Of a DNA stretch of 64,000 bases, positions 1 through 9,162 are shown in pieces. Position 1 is the first letter of the stretch; each line of letters starts with the position of its first letter. The DNA comes from UTCFX2 sp963827155 (GTDB taxonomy: Bacteria > Chloroflexota > Anaerolineae > Anaerolineales > UBA4823), in contig CAWGZV010000003.1 in assembly GCA_963827155.1 (NCBI GenBank), positions 1 through 64,000 on the forward strand. Direction: 5' to 3'. Both the position numbers and the translations under genes were made by a program. The notes below the pieces were generated by a model. It saw only the letters and a program-made list of their open reading frames with translations, was not told the DNA's origin and ran no database searches.

Positions 1-74
1 GCTGAAATCGCACAGTGAATCCGGCGCATGTCGCACAGTAAGGGAGAGAAAACACTGGTCATGGATATTGTACA

Positions 75-824
75 TCAGGTGTGCGGCATGGAGCGGAATC
101 CCAGCAATTTTCGTTGGGATTCACCAGCCAAAGTGATGCGATAAGCGTTGTGGATACACCGATCCAGAATAGCGTCCGCCAGGGTTGGGTCCGGGAAGCG
201 GGCGTGCCAGTCTGCAACCGGCACCTGAGAAGCAATGATCGTGGCGGTTTTGCCAAAGCGGTCATCGAACACCTCTAATAAATCCTGAGCGGCGGGCAAA
301 AGGATCGGATCACGCATCCAGTCGTCCAGAATAAGGACCTCCATTTTCATCAGAGACCGAAGCAAAGTGAGATAGGTACCATCCTGTCGAGCACGGGCGA
401 GAGCGTGCAGAAAGCGGGGGATACGAATATAGCGGACTGAATACCCTAATTTGCATGCGGCCACCCCGAGAGAACAGGCGAGGAAGGATTTACCTGTGCC
501 GGTGGCCCCCAGGATCAGGACATTGAGCGCTTTTTCCACCCAATGGCATTGGGCCAATTCAAGGACCATGCGACGTTCCAGCCCGCGTTCTGGAGAATAA
601 TCCAGGTCTTCCACAGCTGCCTGGAGAGGAAATTCAGCCAGTTTCAGCCGTCGCTTCATGCGGTTGTCTGTGCGGCGGGTGCACTCCGCTTCTACCAGCA
701 AGAGCAGGCGTTCTTCGAAAGAGAGTTGGGCATATTGTGGATTGCCGAATTGTTCACGCAAGCCTTCCCGGAAGGCGGGTATGCGCAGCTGTTGTAGGTT
801 GTCTAGGAGAGTTTGTGAAATCAT
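75..824 (-). CDS. istB: IS21 helper ATPase IstB
   Basis: AAA+ ATPase of 249 residues that partners the IstA transposase and directs target selection in IS21 elements. The protein has a Walker A motif (GATGTGKS, about residue 106) and a Walker B motif (VLILDDW, about residue 164), followed by the conserved IIASQ...W...DPTLADAILDR region typical of IstB/DnaC-like proteins. Length matches the family. It starts 11 bases after the istA stop, so the two are co-transcribed. Nothing is truncated. Confidence 0.95.
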   Translation of the reverse strand: MISQTLLDNLQQLRIPAFREGLREQFGNPQYAQLSFEERLLLLVEAECTRRTDNRMKRRLKLAEFPLQAAVEDLDYSPERGLERRMVLELAQCHWVEKALNVLILGATGTGKSFLACSLGVAACKLGYSVRYIRIPRFLHALARARQDGTYLTLLRSLMKMEVLILDDWMRDPILLPAAQDLLEVFDDRFGKTATIIASQVPVADWHARFPDPTLADAILDRCIHNAYRITLAGESQRKLLGFRSMPHT

Positions 825-835
825 GGGAAGTATCC

Positions 836-2371
836 TTATTGGTAATATTGGTTGCCGCGGATATTTTCATGCGGGGGAAGTGTTTCGGGGGTAGATGGAT
901 CTATCTGCTGGCTGAGCCAGTCCAATTCATCTTTCACAGCGCTGTAGGAGTACATCCTGTTTTCCAGGGCAGCCCGACAGGCTTGTTCTAGCGCTTGTTG
1001 GGGATACTTTTTAGCCAGGTTTAGAATACCCAGGCAGGAGCGATAGGCTTGTTCGGGAAATTTGCGAGACTTGAGGGTGGAGGCAACCAGTTGTGCTGTT
1101 TGCGGTCCGACCGAAGCAGCCCATTGCACCAATTGTTCCGCATTGATTTGAGCCACAAACTGATGATTGGGGGGCATGTGCTCATGCCGGGTGGTGAAAC
1201 GGCCTTGACGGAAATTGCGCGGGTGGATTGCCACCACTTTGCCCTGGTGAAACACCTCCACCATGCGCTCCGTTGCCCGAATTTCTACTTCTTGATGGAT
1301 GAGATAATGTGGCACTGAGTACAGGTGTTTGTCGAACTCCACATGGTAGTCGATGTGCACCCGGGCAGCTTTCCGCTCGAAATATTCATATGGCCTTTCA
1401 GGCAGCGGTCTCAGATTAGGCTGGTCGATTTCTTCAAACTCCGCAAGGCGCGATCGGCCGACCGCCTGCATGGTGCGGTTGTTGAACCATTCCAGTTGTT
1501 CCCGCAGCGCCTGGTTGGCTTCATGCAGGCTGAAAAAGATGCGTTTTCGCAGCGGGGCAATCACCCAGCGCTCCACATTTTGGACACCATTCTCCACCTT
1601 CCCCTTGTCTTTGGGCTTTCTCACCCGGGTGGGCAGGACGGCAAACTGATAATGCTCAGCCAGCGCCTGGTAAGCAGGGTTGATATCCGGCTCATAGTAG
1701 TTGGGCTTCCGTACTGCGCTTTTCAGGTTGTCCGGCGTCACAATCCGGACCACCCCACCCAGGTAGGCAAATGTGCGCACATGTCCCTGGATCCAGTTGC
1801 ACTGGTTCTCGCTGGCCTGAGCTTCCGCATAGGTGTAATTGCTGGCAGGCAGAACGGCTACGAATACAGGCGCTTCCCATACTTCCCCGCTTTCTGGATT
1901 GGTGATCGGTATTTTTACCCCGGCATAGTCCACCTGCATCTGCTCGCCACCCACGTGTTCATGGCGCTTGCTTGGTTCTGCACGGCTCTTCTTCCAGCGC
2001 TGGTAGTGCTCGCAATACTGCGAGTATTGATATCCTTCCGGATGTTTTTCTTTGTACTCCATCCACAATAATCGCAATGTCACCCCCTTTTGGCGCAGCT
2101 CTTTCCTCGCTTCTTCCCAATCTGGCATCGGTCGGGATTTCTCGAGGACAGCCTGCCTTCGTTCTGGAAATAAGCAGCGATACAATTCATCTTCCCCCAT
2201 TTCCGGAAGCGGCCAGCTCAGCCCGGATGCCTTTGCCCGGCGCAGGTATTCGCCAACAGTGCTGTTCGATACTTTGCAGGCTCCTGCGATGGCTCTGTTT
2301 GACAACCCTGCTTCAACCTTCAAGCGGATGATTTCTCTGATTTTCCTCACGGTTAATCGCTCCTGGGCCAT
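836..2371 (-). CDS. istA: IS21 transposase IstA
   Basis: DDE-type transposase of 511 residues. The N-terminus carries a helix-turn-helix (RKIREIIRLK...GLSNRAIAGACKVS) for terminal-repeat binding. The catalytic core has the first Asp in QVDYAG, the second in VTPDN and the Glu in GKVENGV, followed by the Mu-transposase-like C-terminal domain (HIDYHVEFDKHLYSVP). I chose the ATG at 2371 because a strong ribosome-binding site (AAGGAGG) lies six bases upstream; a longer frame opens at 2410 but has no such site. It lies upstream of istB in the same transcript. Confidence 0.94.
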   Translation of the reverse strand: MAQERLTVRKIREIIRLKVEAGLSNRAIAGACKVSNSTVGEYLRRAKASGLSWPLPEMGEDELYRCLFPERRQAVLEKSRPMPDWEEARKELRQKGVTLRLLWMEYKEKHPEGYQYSQYCEHYQRWKKSRAEPSKRHEHVGGEQMQVDYAGVKIPITNPESGEVWEAPVFVAVLPASNYTYAEAQASENQCNWIQGHVRTFAYLGGVVRIVTPDNLKSAVRKPNYYEPDINPAYQALAEHYQFAVLPTRVRKPKDKGKVENGVQNVERWVIAPLRKRIFFSLHEANQALREQLEWFNNRTMQAVGRSRLAEFEEIDQPNLRPLPERPYEYFERKAARVHIDYHVEFDKHLYSVPHYLIHQEVEIRATERMVEVFHQGKVVAIHPRNFRQGRFTTRHEHMPPNHQFVAQINAEQLVQWAASVGPQTAQLVASTLKSRKFPEQAYRSCLGILNLAKKYPQQALEQACRAALENRMYSYSAVKDELDWLSQQIDPSTPETLPPHENIRGNQYYQ

Positions 2372-2454
2372 ATCTACCTCCTTCGGTTGGAAGGAGATAG
2401 CTTGCCACATTATTGGATTAACCAGTGTTTTCTCTTCGCCCCCATCAGGTAAAA

Positions 2455-2552
2455 AGTGTGCGCCTTACTCCGGATTCAGTGTGCGGCATGCCCCGGAATC
2501 GGTGTGCGCCTTACTCCGGAATCACTGTGCGCCTTGCTCCGGATTTTGCACA
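2455..2552. repeat. Right-end tandem transposase-binding repeats of IS21
   Basis: Four near-identical direct copies of a roughly 22-bp motif (GTGTGCGCCTTACTCCGGA and variants) follow one another at about 2457, 2480, 2502 and 2526. IS21 family ends are known to carry several repeated IstA-binding sites; the matching left end carries inverted copies at 8-40. Confidence 0.8.
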
Positions 2553-2706
2553 CTGCCTTGTATTCGGCATTTTCCCCCGTCACCCCTAGCGGTCGACCTG
2601 TCAGCCGGTAATACTTCTTCGCCAGCCGTTTAACCTGGCTTATCAGCTCGTCAATCGTTTCCTCTTCACCCTGGCTTGCCCGTCCCTCAGCCTCAGCATT
2701 CATCAT
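2553..2706 (-). pseudogene. 5' fragment of a conserved hypothetical gene cut by IS21
   Basis: About 51 codons of host coding sequence (MMNAEAEG...TIDELISQVKRLAKKYYRLTGRPLGVTGENAEYKAV) run straight into the IS end. The region ISQVKRLAKKYYRLTGRPLGVTGE...AEY resembles the start of a conserved bacterial protein family of unknown function that I recall only by this motif. The downstream part of the gene should lie left of base 1, beyond the IS. The apparent reading through the IS to 2476 is not genuine coding sequence. Confidence 0.65.
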
Positions 2707-3129
2707 TTACACCCCATAATTCATAAACAAAACTTCTTACGACGCTCTGCAAATCGGTCCGTTCGATCAGAATCCTATCACAAATCTTCAGCGAGTGTCC
2801 CCAAAACCCTTCTTCATCCGTTTACCCGTTTCAAATCCGTTGACTGTACTTATCGCCCCCTCAGATCTCTGCCAAATCGCTTTTATTCGATCTGGGTGAA
2901 TAACCATTCGCCCCGCCTCCCTGCCAACATGTCATTGCGAGGAACTCCTCCTCTCCTGTCATTGCGAGGAGGGAAGCGACGAAGCAATCCCATCTTTTCT
3001 TTAAAAATCTTCGCGATCTTCGCTTCCTTAGCGGTTAAATCTTTTTTGACTTCCCCCCAAAAAACCTTCGCGATCTTTGCGGTCTTGGCGTCCGGACTTC
3101 CTGTCCGGCTTTTTGTGATTATATCTTTA
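2707..3129. repeat. Intergenic region with dispersed-repeat fragments
   Basis: No gene is visible. Two copies of TCATTGCGAGGA occur at about 2932 and 2958, the second extended to GAAGCGACGAAGCAATCCC, a dispersed non-coding repeat seen in Chloroflexota and other genomes. CTTCGCGATCTTCGC occurs at about 3008 and, with one change, at about 3066. These look like decayed copies of intergenic repeat families. Confidence 0.55.
3092..3114 (+). terminator. Small hairpin followed by T run
   Basis: CCGGAC-TTCCT-GTCCGG forms a six-pair stem followed by CTTTTT. It has the shape of a rho-independent terminator on the plus strand, but no plus-strand gene lies upstream, so it may be part of the repeat debris. 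Confidence 0.35.
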
Positions 3130-4285
3130 CTATCCCTTCCCCCTAGACATTATCTCCAGAATCTCCTCCCCAAACCGCTCGAACCGCCACGGCACGCTCT
3201 CCATCGCCGCCTCCAGCTCCTCCTGGCTGCGCGGATTCGACTGCGCCAAACACTGCATCAGATCGCGCGGCAGCACCACGTCCGACGGCACTCCCATCGC
3301 CTCCGCCGCCTTCTTCCGCCAGACCCGCAGATTGTCCAGGCGCTCTGAGAAAGCCTGGTCTGGCCGTTTTGATCTTGGAGGGTGCGCTTCTGGCGCCTTC
3401 ATCCCCAGCTGGACCGCCTTCAGCAGCCCATTTCCATAGCGCCGCACCTGCCCGGGGCTCATCCCTGGCAGCTTGCTCAAATCCTCCAGGCTCCTCGGCT
3501 CTTCCGTCGCAATCGCCAACAGCGACTGGTTGCTTATCACTTTAAAGAGCGGTCGATTTGCCAGCCGCGCTGCCTCATCCCGCCAGCGGCACAGCTCCAA
3601 CAGCACCGCGGCCTGTCTTGGGCTCAGGTCATAAGCCCCGCTGATCCGCCAGCAATCCACCGTCTTCTCGCCGTGGTTCCCGTTCTCATTCTGTCCCAGC
3701 GTGATCGCCTCCAGCCGCCGGAAATCTTCCTCAGCCAGCTCCATCAGTCCCCGCTGCCTCAGCTCCTCCCCCAAACGCTCCCGCAGGTTGATTAGATAAT
3801 GCGTGTCCAGCCTGGCGTAGTCCAAGAGCGCCGCCGGCAGTGGCCGCTGACCCCAGTCAGCCCGCTGGTATCGCTTCTCCAGCTTGACCCCAAACTCAGC
3901 CTCCAGCAGCGCCCCCAATCCAATCTCGCTTCGCCCGAGGATCCTTGCCGCCGTCATCGTGTCGAACAGGTTGCGGACTTCGAAATTGAAGTCCCGCCTC
4001 AGGCAGATCAGGTCATATTCCGCCGCATGGAAGATCTTCTCGATCCTCTCATTCGCGAAGAGCGGTTGCAGGCTGCTCAAGTCTGTCAGCGCGATCGGGT
4101 CCACCAAAAAATCCTCAGCCCGTGTTGAAAACTGGATCAAGCACACCTGTTCCTGGTAGGCGAAGAGGCTGTTCGAACTCGGTATCCACAGCAACCTGGT
4201 CGCTCTGAGCAAGCTTCGCGCACATCGCACCCGCCTCGCTCTCCCTTATGATCAGTTCAGCGGGCTTCAGCTCCAAGTTATCCAT
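3130..4285 (-). CDS. rnd: Ribonuclease D (one frameshift in this sequence)
   Basis: DEDD-family 3'-5' exoribonuclease acting in tRNA 3' maturation. Exonuclease motifs are DTESN (motif I), HAAEYDLICLRRDF (motif II) and YARLDTHYL (motif III), followed by HRDC-like domains (RWRDEAARLANRPLFKVISNQSLL, and ERLDNLRVWRKKAAEAMGVPSDVV). The true start is the ATG at 4285 (MDNLELKPAEL). The frame then breaks at about 4175-4180: GAGTTCGAAC should read GAGTCGAAC to give the conserved DTESNSLFAYQEQ. One extra T explains it, and the corrected protein is about 385 residues. The break is more likely a sequence error than real decay, because all downstream motifs are intact. Confidence 0.85.
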
Positions 4286-4749
4286 TGAAAAGTATTATAG
4301 TCGAATAATCCCATCCAGACCCCCTACCCAATTTCCGAAGGCACAATCCTGCTTCTAAGCGCGCTCCGCCATAATTCACATCTGCTTCGGCCAATTACCC
4401 GCGTCTACCTGTTGGATGATATCGCTGTCCCGATATGGATCGCTTGCCAGTCAACCCCTTCTTGCGATTCTCATCTCAGCCCCCATTTTTCACTTACTCA
4501 ATGATGTTTGCCGATTTCCGCCCTCAGCCTGTTCTCGAATCCTCAATTAGCCCAATCCGCCCTGATCAACAATCCTGAATTTGCCTGATCCACCCCAATC
4601 CGCATCGTAGCCACCCGTATCATAGTCGGACTTCCTGTTGTTCCGCCCCCCTTGACGATGGATCATACCGGCTGCACCAGCGGGATCCCCGGTTCCAAAC
4701 ATTACTTCCCTCTTCAGACTCCACGCCTGTTCCAGACCATTTCTCTGCT
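4286..4749. other. Intergenic region without recognisable feature
   Basis: About 460 bases between rnd and the acetyltransferase, both on the minus strand. An 86-codon open frame on the minus strand (4547-4807) overlaps the end of the acetyltransferase and resembles nothing I know. No RNA gene, repeat or convincing terminator is seen. Confidence 0.5.
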
Positions 4750-5217
4750 TCAGAGCAGCTTCTCCATAACCAGCGCGTCCTCTCCGTCCTGATAATACTT
4801 CGTCCACAAATCTACCCGCAGATACCCCCTGTGCTCATACAGCCGGATAGCCTCAGCGTTCGAAGCTCTGACGCACAACTTTACTCTTGGTGTTTCCAAC
4901 CGCTCCTCGCAAGCTCCAAGCAGATCCCCCCCAATCCCTTTCCCGCGATATTCGGGCAGCACCGCAATCGTCGCGATCCAGGAAACATGCTGATGCGGCT
5001 TCTGATCCCCCGCAACGAATCCTACCAGCTTCTCCCCAATGGTTGCCTTCAGCCAAATCACTTGCGGAAGCGTCAGCACCCCCACCAGGTCTAGCAGCGG
5101 CCACGAATCCTTTGGAAAGCACACCTGCTCCAGATAACGCAGCCCGTTCAAATCGCGCCAGGAAGCCGGCATAATCACAGCCTGGCTGCCTGGCGCCGCC
5201 TCATCTCCAAAACTCAT
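4750..5217 (-). CDS. GNAT-family N-acetyltransferase (RimI-like)
   Basis: 155-residue acetyltransferase that transfers acetyl from acetyl-CoA to an amine, possibly a protein N-terminus. The acetyl-CoA-binding signature is IAVLPEYRGKGIGGDLL, followed by VRASNAEAIRLYEHRGY, the classic RimI-type C-terminal half. I chose the ATG at 5217 (MSFGDEA); the frame stays open upstream only because the upstream DNA is a tandem array of copies of this gene's own 5' end (see the repeat at 5218-6515). Each repeat unit keeps a start codon in the same position as this one, so translation initiation here may be competed for by upstream mini-frames if the array is transcribed. Confidence 0.8.
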   Translation of the reverse strand: MSFGDEAAPGSQAVIMPASWRDLNGLRYLEQVCFPKDSWPLLDLVGVLTLPQVIWLKATIGEKLVGFVAGDQKPHQHVSWIATIAVLPEYRGKGIGGDLLGACEERLETPRVKLCVRASNAEAIRLYEHRGYLRVDLWTKYYQDGEDALVMEKLL

Positions 5218-6515
5218 CTCTACCAGCACGCCCCTGCAGAATCGATTTGCGGCGATGCCGTCGATCCATCCTCCGACTCCATCTTCCGCCGAGCATCGTC
5301 CGGAAAACCTCCTTGCTCCCAACTCCGCATCCCGTTCAAATCACGCCCGCCCCCGGCAAGATCTCCGTCTGAGTAGCCTGGCTCCTCCTCATCTCCAAAA
5401 CTCATCTCCGCCAGCAAGCCCCTGCAGAATCGAATTGCGGCGATGCCGTCGATCCATCCACCAACTCCATCTTCCGCCGGGCTTCCTCTGGAAAACATCA
5501 CTGCTCCGGATACCGCATCCCGTTCAAATCACGCCCGCCCCCAGCAAGATCACCGTCTGGCAGCCTGTCTCCTCCGCATCTCCAAAACACATCTCCGCCA
5601 GCAAGCCCCTGCAGAATCGAATTGCGGCGATGCCGTCAATCCATCCACCGACTCCATCTTCCGCCGGGCTTCCTCTGGAAAACATCCCTGCTCCCGACTC
5701 CGCATCCCGTTCAAATCACGCCCGCCCCCGGCAAGATCTCCGTCTGAGTGGCTGGCTCCACCTCATCTCCAAAACTCATCTCCGCCAGCAAGCCCCTGCA
5801 AAATCGAATTGCGGCGATGCCGTCAATCCATCCACCAACTCCATCTTCCGCCGGGCTTCCTCTGGAAAACATCACTGCTCCGGATACCGTATCCCGTTCA
5901 AATCACGCCCGCCCCCGGCAAGATCACCGCCTGGGTGGCTGGCTCCTCCTCATCTCCAAAACTCATCTCCGCCAGCAAGCCCCTGCAGAATCGAATTGCG
6001 GCGATGCCGTCAATCCATCCACCAACTCCATCTTCCGCCGGGCTTCCTCTGGAAAACATCACTGCTCCGGATACCGCATCCCGTTCAAATCACGCCCGCC
6101 CCCGGCAAGATCACCGTCTGAGCAGCCTGTCTCCTCCGCATCTCCAAAACTCATCTCCGCCAGCAAGCCCCTGCAAAATCGAATTGCGGCGATGCCGTCA
6201 ATCCATCCACCAACTCCATCTTCCGCCGGGCTTCCTCTGGAAAACATCACTGCTCCGGATACCGCATCCCGTTCAAATCACGCCCGCCCCCGGCAAGATC
6301 ACCGTCTGAGCAGCCTGGCTCCTCCGCATCTCCAAAACACATCTCCGCCAGCAAGCCCCTGCAAAATCGAATTGCGGCGATGCCGTCAATCCATCCACCG
6401 ACTCCATCTTCCGCCGAGCATCGTCCGGAAAACCTCCTTGCTCCCGACTCCGCATCTCGTTCAAATCACGCCCGCCCCCGGCAAGATCACCGTCTGGCAG
6501 CCTGTCTCCTCCGCA
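5218..6515 (-). repeat. Tandem array of about 187-bp units copied from the acetyltransferase 5' end
   Basis: The anchor GCGGCGATGCCGTC recurs at 5249, 5437, 5624, 5811, 5998, 6186 and 6374, giving spacings of 187-188 bases. On the minus strand each unit contains leader sequence, an ATG (5405, 5592, 5779, 5966, 6154, 6342) and about 30 codons similar to the GNAT start (MSFGDE..., then RDLNGMR.EQ). Codons then diverge or meet a stop, in place of the acetyltransferase body. The unit anchored at 5249 is the gene's own leader; six further full copies and one partial copy (to about 6515) follow. The near-multiple-of-three period keeps long frames open on the plus strand; I regard those as artefacts. 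Confidence 0.9.
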
Positions 6516-6567
6516 TAATCAACCTTCTTCGCCGCGAGCTCGCACATCTAATCCTGAAATCCAAGAG

Positions 6568-7467
6568 CTAACCTTTCTTGCTCTGGATAAAACTCTCTAG
6601 CATACTGGTGAACTCCAGTGGGAAGATATATTTCGTCGATGGCGAAGTTCCGATCGATTTTAACGTCTCGAAATACTGCAGCGTCATCGTCTTCGGGTCC
6701 ACCTCCTGTGCCGACTCATAGATTTTCGTCAGCGCTGAGGAGAAGCCCTCTGCCCTCAATAGCTGTGCTTGCTTCTCACCTTCAGCCCTCAAAATATTCG
6801 ACTGCTTCTCGCCTTCTGCCCTTAAGATCGATGCCTGCTTATCCCCTTCAGCCACATTCACAGCTGCTTCCCGCGCCCCGTTCGATTCCGTCACCACCGC
6901 TCGCCGAATCCGCTCCGCCGACATTTGGCGGTTCATCGCATCCTGCACCTCCCTCGGCGGAATAATCTCCCGGATCTCCACATTCGTCACTTTCACCCCC
7001 CATCTCTCCGTAACCTCATCCAACCGGCTGCGCAGCATATTATTAATATGCTCACGCTCGGAAAGCACCTCATCCAGCAATATCCCACCGATCACCGACC
7101 GTAATGTGGTCGTAGCCATCCCTTGCGCCGCGGATTCGAAGTTTCCAACCTGCAAAACACTTTCTGTTGGATCGAGAACCTTGTAATACCAAAGAAAATC
7201 GATTGATATTGGGGCGTTATCCTTGGTGATTGAAGTCTGATGAGGTATCTCACGAACCTGCTCGCGAAGATCTGTCTTGACGGCACGATCGATAATCGGT
7301 ATGAGGAATACGATCCCAGGACCTTTGGCTCCTACACAACGACCCAGTCGAAACACTACAAGGCGTTGATATTCAGGCACGATTCGGATCGCATTGGCAA
7401 CGAAGAGAATCACGATGAAGAGGATCCCTCCAACCAGACAAAGAGCGTATAATGCTGTGTTTTCCAT
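6568..7467 (-). CDS. Slipin/stomatin-like SPFH-domain membrane protein
   Basis: 299 residues. One N-terminal membrane segment (LYALCLVGGILFIVILFV) is followed by the SPFH/prohibitin domain (IVPEYQRLVVFRLGR...GPGIVFLIPIID, then ...RSVIGGILLDEVLSEREHIN) and an Ala/Glu-rich coiled coil with three repeats of ILRAEGEKQ-like sequence at about residues 207-240. Such proteins form membrane rings and usually pair with an NfeD-family partner, which here lies immediately upstream on the same strand (48-bp gap). The pair is probably one operon. Length is normal for bacterial slipins. Confidence 0.92.
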   Translation of the reverse strand: MENTALYALCLVGGILFIVILFVANAIRIVPEYQRLVVFRLGRCVGAKGPGIVFLIPIIDRAVKTDLREQVREIPHQTSITKDNAPISIDFLWYYKVLDPTESVLQVGNFESAAQGMATTTLRSVIGGILLDEVLSEREHINNMLRSRLDEVTERWGVKVTNVEIREIIPPREVQDAMNRQMSAERIRRAVVTESNGAREAAVNVAEGDKQASILRAEGEKQSNILRAEGEKQAQLLRAEGFSSALTKIYESAQEVDPKTMTLQYFETLKSIGTSPSTKYIFPLEFTSMLESFIQSKKG

Positions 7468-7515
7468 ATTATTCTTGCCTCCTCAAAATCAATTCACTAG
7501 ACTTACTAAATTCCC

Positions 7516-8127
7516 TCAAGATTCAGGTCCCACTGGCTCGACAAAAAGAGTAAATCCCTCTCGCTGGATTACCCTGACTCGCTCCCCGGATTGGATTAAT
7601 TTTTCGCTGCGGGCGCTCCACAGCTCACTGGCTACCAGAACCGAACCTTCCTCGTGGATGTCCGTTTTTGCTTCTCCGATTTTGCCGATCAAATTTTCTG
7701 GGTCGTGGGTTGGTCTGGCTGAGGATGCCTGTATAGATTTTCTACCAACAATCCAGAAAAATCCACCACTCAAAATTGAGACCACGGTAGTGAGCAATGG
7801 ATTGACTGCGGGAACATACCACACCTCGCTCCTAAAGAGATACGCAGAGCCAATTACGACGGCAACAATGGATAGTACAAGAAAAGGCCAAACCTTAGCT
7901 CGAAGGACAGCGAATAAAAATAACACTAATCCAATCCCGAGCAGGACAAAGGCCCACCAATTCACCGGCATATCATTGGCGATTGCTGACCATCCTGCTA
8001 TGATCAGGATGAATATAGCCCCGATTTCCAATACACCAGTCCCTGGAGCCGCTAGCGCCAATACGGCAAACATAAGCCCACCTGCCAGAAGGAGATAAAT
8101 CACATTAGGATTTTGTAGGAATTCCAT
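7516..8127 (-). CDS. NfeD-like membrane protein
   Basis: 203 residues with four or five hydrophobic segments in the first 135 residues, then a soluble C-terminal OB-fold of the NfeD type (LIGKIGEAKTDIHEEGSVLVASELWSARS...I..GERVRVIQREGFTLFVEP). This is the short NfeD form without the N-terminal ClpP-like protease domain. It sits directly upstream of the slipin gene, the usual STOPP (stomatin-NfeD) arrangement. The role is taken to be membrane quality control; the partner relation is known for the family and inferred here from adjacency. Confidence 0.88.
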   Translation of the reverse strand: MEFLQNPNVIYLLLAGGLMFAVLALAAPGTGVLEIGAIFILIIAGWSAIANDMPVNWWAFVLLGIGLVLFLFAVLRAKVWPFLVLSIVAVVIGSAYLFRSEVWYVPAVNPLLTTVVSILSGGFFWIVGRKSIQASSARPTHDPENLIGKIGEAKTDIHEEGSVLVASELWSARSEKLIQSGERVRVIQREGFTLFVEPVGPES

Positions 8128-8260
8128 TTTGATCCAATCATTTAGACGACTTTCAGGCTACTCATATTTCGATTATACTTCTTTAGAGTGCATGAATAAT
8201 ACTTTCGGCTCGTTTCTTGATAGAACACTTTAAAAATCACTTCGATTCAGCATAAGATCT

Positions 8261-9127
8261 ATGAGACTAAAGCTTGCTCTGGCTCAGATTAACACAAATT
8301 TGGGGAACGTAAAGTTAAATCTGGAGAAACATCTTCTCTACATCGATGAAGCGCATCGAGAGAAAGCTGATTTACTTATATTCCCCGAACTTTCATTGAC
8401 TGGTTATGTCCTCCAGGACCTAGTAGATAGCTCAGCTCTACGCCCAACCACTGAAGATAAGTTTTTTAGGGAGTTGATAAAAGCCAGCCGTGACCTGGAT
8501 TTGATGGTTGGATTTGTTGAAGAAGATAACCGTCATCGGTTTTTCATTGCCTCTGCATACCTATCTGGGGGAGAAGTAGTCCATGTGCATCATAAAGTCT
8601 ATTTGCCGACTTATGGTTTATTCGATGAAGGACGTTTCTTTGCATGGGGCGATTTTGTGAGAGCCTTTTTTACTCGTTTTGGTCGGATAGGGATGCTTAT
8701 TTGTGAGGATTTTTGGCACGCATCACCACCTTATTTATTATGGTTGGATGGAGCTGAGATTTTACTTTTTCATTCGGCTTCACCAGGACGGGGTTTGAAA
8801 AACCAGCCGCAATTGGAGTCTGCCCGGTGGGTGGAACATATAAATCGAGCGTATGCCAGCATGTTTACCAACTTTGTGGTTCATGTTAATCGAGTAGGCT
8901 ACGAAGATGGCCTTCATTTTTGGGGCGGATCGACAGTTTTTGATCCAAGCGGCGAACTGATCGCTAATGCCCCATATCAGGAGGAAACGATGACGATCTG
9001 TGAAATCGATCTCAATCAGCTCCACCGCACACGTGCTCGGCTTCCACTTCTCCGTGATGAGCGGACAAATTTAGTCCTGCGAGAATTAAACCGGATCGTC
9101 TCAGATGGACGTTCAGTTGGAAGATAA
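8261..9127 (+). CDS. Nitrilase-superfamily glutaminase subunit of NAD synthase (stand-alone)
   Basis: 288-residue carbon-nitrogen hydrolase. The catalytic Glu-Lys-Cys triad is visible: E in LLIFPELSLTGY, K in HHKVYLPTYGLFDE, and C in IGMLICEDFWH. This is the sequence type of the N-terminal ammonia-supplying domain of glutamine-dependent NAD synthases, but encoded here as its own gene, 35 bases before the synthetase gene. The two frames are not in register, and the second gene has its own ribosome-binding site (GAGG), so I read a genuine two-gene arrangement rather than a frameshifted fusion. Confidence 0.85.
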   Translation: MRLKLALAQINTNLGNVKLNLEKHLLYIDEAHREKADLLIFPELSLTGYVLQDLVDSSALRPTTEDKFFRELIKASRDLDLMVGFVEEDNRHRFFIASAYLSGGEVVHVHHKVYLPTYGLFDEGRFFAWGDFVRAFFTRFGRIGMLICEDFWHASPPYLLWLDGAEILLFHSASPGRGLKNQPQLESARWVEHINRAYASMFTNFVVHVNRVGYEDGLHFWGGSTVFDPSGELIANAPYQEETMTICEIDLNQLHRTRARLPLLRDERTNLVLRELNRIVSDGRSVGR

Positions 9128-9162
9128 GACTTAAAGGGAGAAATATTGAAGAGGAAAAAAGA

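Larger units (their letters stand above)
1..2552 (-). mobile_element. IS21-family insertion sequence (left tip outside window)
   Basis: Contains an istA/istB pair read leftward. The right end (about 2455-2552) and the left end (1-40) are inverted copies of one motif: the left end reads CGCACAGTGAATCCGG and the right end, on the minus strand, reads CGCACAGTGATTCCGG. The right boundary is set near 2552 because the interrupted host gene reads cleanly up to there and the minus strand then starts TGTGCAAAATCC. By alignment of the two ends the left boundary lies roughly 20 bases before base 1. The target-site duplication cannot be seen because the left junction is missing. Both transposition genes look intact, so the element may be active. 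Confidence 0.88.

Noticed and set aside
4547..4807. Minus-strand frame of 86 codons downstream of the acetyltransferase
   Set aside because: Low-complexity translation without known motif, overlapping the true gene's 3' end; treated as non-coding.
5218..6515. CRISPR array or satellite encoding long proteins (frames of up to 288 codons on the plus strand)
   Set aside because: Units are 187-188 bp with no repeat/spacer alternation and no cas genes. The long plus-strand frames overlap each other in several registers and follow only from the repeat period; homology of the minus strand to the GNAT start explains the array.
7240..8098. Plus-strand frames opposite the slipin and NfeD genes
   Set aside because: Shadow frames of two well-supported minus-strand genes.
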